Assembly (NCBI RefSeq): GCF_019139535.1
Contig: NZ_CP077073.1
Location: forward strand, 3,934,501-3,998,500
Direction of reading: 5' to 3'
From: Pseudomonas muyukensis
GTDB lineage: Bacteria > Pseudomonadota > Gammaproteobacteria > Pseudomonadales > Pseudomonadaceae
Length of the DNA: 64,000 nucleotides
Each line of letters starts with the position of its first letter. Position 1 is the first letter of the stretch. Of the stretch, positions 63,468 to 64,000 are shown piece after piece. The notes under the pieces were generated by a model. It was not told the DNA's origin. It saw only the letters and a list, made by a program, of their open reading frames with translations, and searched no databases. A program made the position numbers and the translations under genes.

Positions 63468-64000
63468 ATGTTCATCCTCCGCCGCCTCGACGGCGTGCCG
63501 CCCGAATCCTTCCAGAACCAGATCCGCCAACTGGTGATCGACCATGTCGGCCAGCTCAGCAGCGTCGCCATCAGCCCGGACAACCCGCTCTACCCGCTGT
63601 ACCAGTACGGCGTGGGCCTGGAGGTGCACCAGTACCTGATGGCCCTGGACGGCACCCGCGGCCTGGCGGTCGAGCTGATCCTGGCCCTGGATGCCGAGGC
63701 CCCGGACCAGTTGCTCGGTTTCGCCCTGGCATTACCGGCCCAGGACGACCCACAGGCCTGCGCTTTGGCGTTTCTGGCGGTGGCCGCCGGCCATCGCCGC
63801 CAAGGCGTCGCCCGCGGCCTGCTGGATGACCTGCGCGGGCGCTATGCCTGTGTCGAGCTCAGCGCCTTCCCGGCCCAGGTGCCGTGGTTCGAGGCCATGG
63901 GCCTGCAGGTGGTCGCCAGCGCTGGCCCGCAGGTGCTGATGAGCAGCACTGGGCAGGCCAGCGGCGCATTGATCGGCCGGCTGGACATCGCACCGATCTA
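63468..64000 (+). CDS. GNAT-family N-acetyltransferase, truncated by the window end
   Basis: The frame runs from ATG 63468 to the end without a stop (177 codons seen). The acetyl-CoA-binding motif R/QxxGxG/A is visible as GHRRQGVARGLLDDL (about 107-121), preceded by a beta strand ACALAFLAVA and followed by VPWFEAMGLQVV. The substrate is not predictable. Confidence 0.85.
   Translation, partial: MFILRRLDGVPPESFQNQIRQLVIDHVGQLSSVAISPDNPLYPLYQYGVGLEVHQYLMALDGTRGLAVELILALDAEAPDQLLGFALALPAQDDPQACALAFLAVAAGHRRQGVARGLLDDLRGRYACVELSAFPAQVPWFEAMGLQVVASAGPQVLMSSTGQASGALIGRLDIAPI

Overview
The window reads as a piece of a fluorescent Pseudomonas chromosome, most likely P. putida group (P. entomophila/P. 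mosselii-like). The reasons are high GC, dense Pseudomonas REP/BIME palindromes in nearly every intergenic gap, a pyoverdine peptide synthetase locus, and the fpvGHJKCDEF-type ferripyoverdine utilisation operon. Species assignment is inference; no rRNA or housekeeping marker gene is present.

Region 1 (1-39843) is the pyoverdine peptide-chain locus. The 3' end of a TonB-dependent ferripyoverdine receptor (fpvA) enters at position 1 and ends in a strong terminator. On the minus strand a single operon runs 39764 to 469: NRPS (C-A-T-E-C-A-T-C), stand-alone Fe(II)/2-oxoglutarate hydroxylase, NRPS (degenerate C/'interface'-A-T), NRPS (C-A-T-E-C-A-T-E-C-A-T), NRPS (C-A-T), NRPS (C-A-T-E-C-A-T-E) and an alpha/beta hydrolase. 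A PvdS/PfrI-type sigma promoter (TAATT-N16-CGT) precedes the first gene. Binding-pocket residues read by eye predict, in transcription order, D-Ser, Gln-like, (beta-hydroxy)His-like, D-X, D-Ser, Ala-like, Thr, D-Ser and (hydroxy)Orn. The chain would continue from the chromophore module (PvdL), which is not in this window. The last NRPS has no thioesterase domain and ends in an epimerisation-type domain.

Region 2 (39844-50017) covers iron release and accessory genes. A divergent eight-gene operon, fpvGHJKCDEF, has a Fur-box-like site upstream. Then come, on the minus strand, a DUF1615 lipoprotein and an isochorismatase-like hydrolase. Next is a 0.9-kb gene-free stretch holding a ~600-bp imperfect palindrome with three different hexanucleotide arrays. 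An MbtH-like protein plus type II thioesterase pair follows, with its own TAATT-N16-CGT promoter.

Region 3 (50018-53357) has a LysE/RhtB exporter, an unknown gene, and a ~107-bp-period BIME array split by a complete IS3-family element (TSD GCT, A6G frameshift signal).

Region 4 (53358-64000) is ordinary chromosome. It holds NAD salvage (nrtR divergent from pncA-pncB), a small exported protein, ppnN, an SH3-domain membrane protein, a 5'-nucleotidase, a MOSC protein, another small exported protein, a LysR regulator divergent from argC, and the start of a GNAT acetyltransferase.

Together regions 1 and 2 describe making the pyoverdine peptide, loading NRPS modules (MbtH), editing them (type II TE), importing ferripyoverdine (FpvA) and stripping iron in the periplasm (Fpv proteins). 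Chromophore synthesis, PvdA/F/H, export and the sigma factor gene must lie elsewhere.
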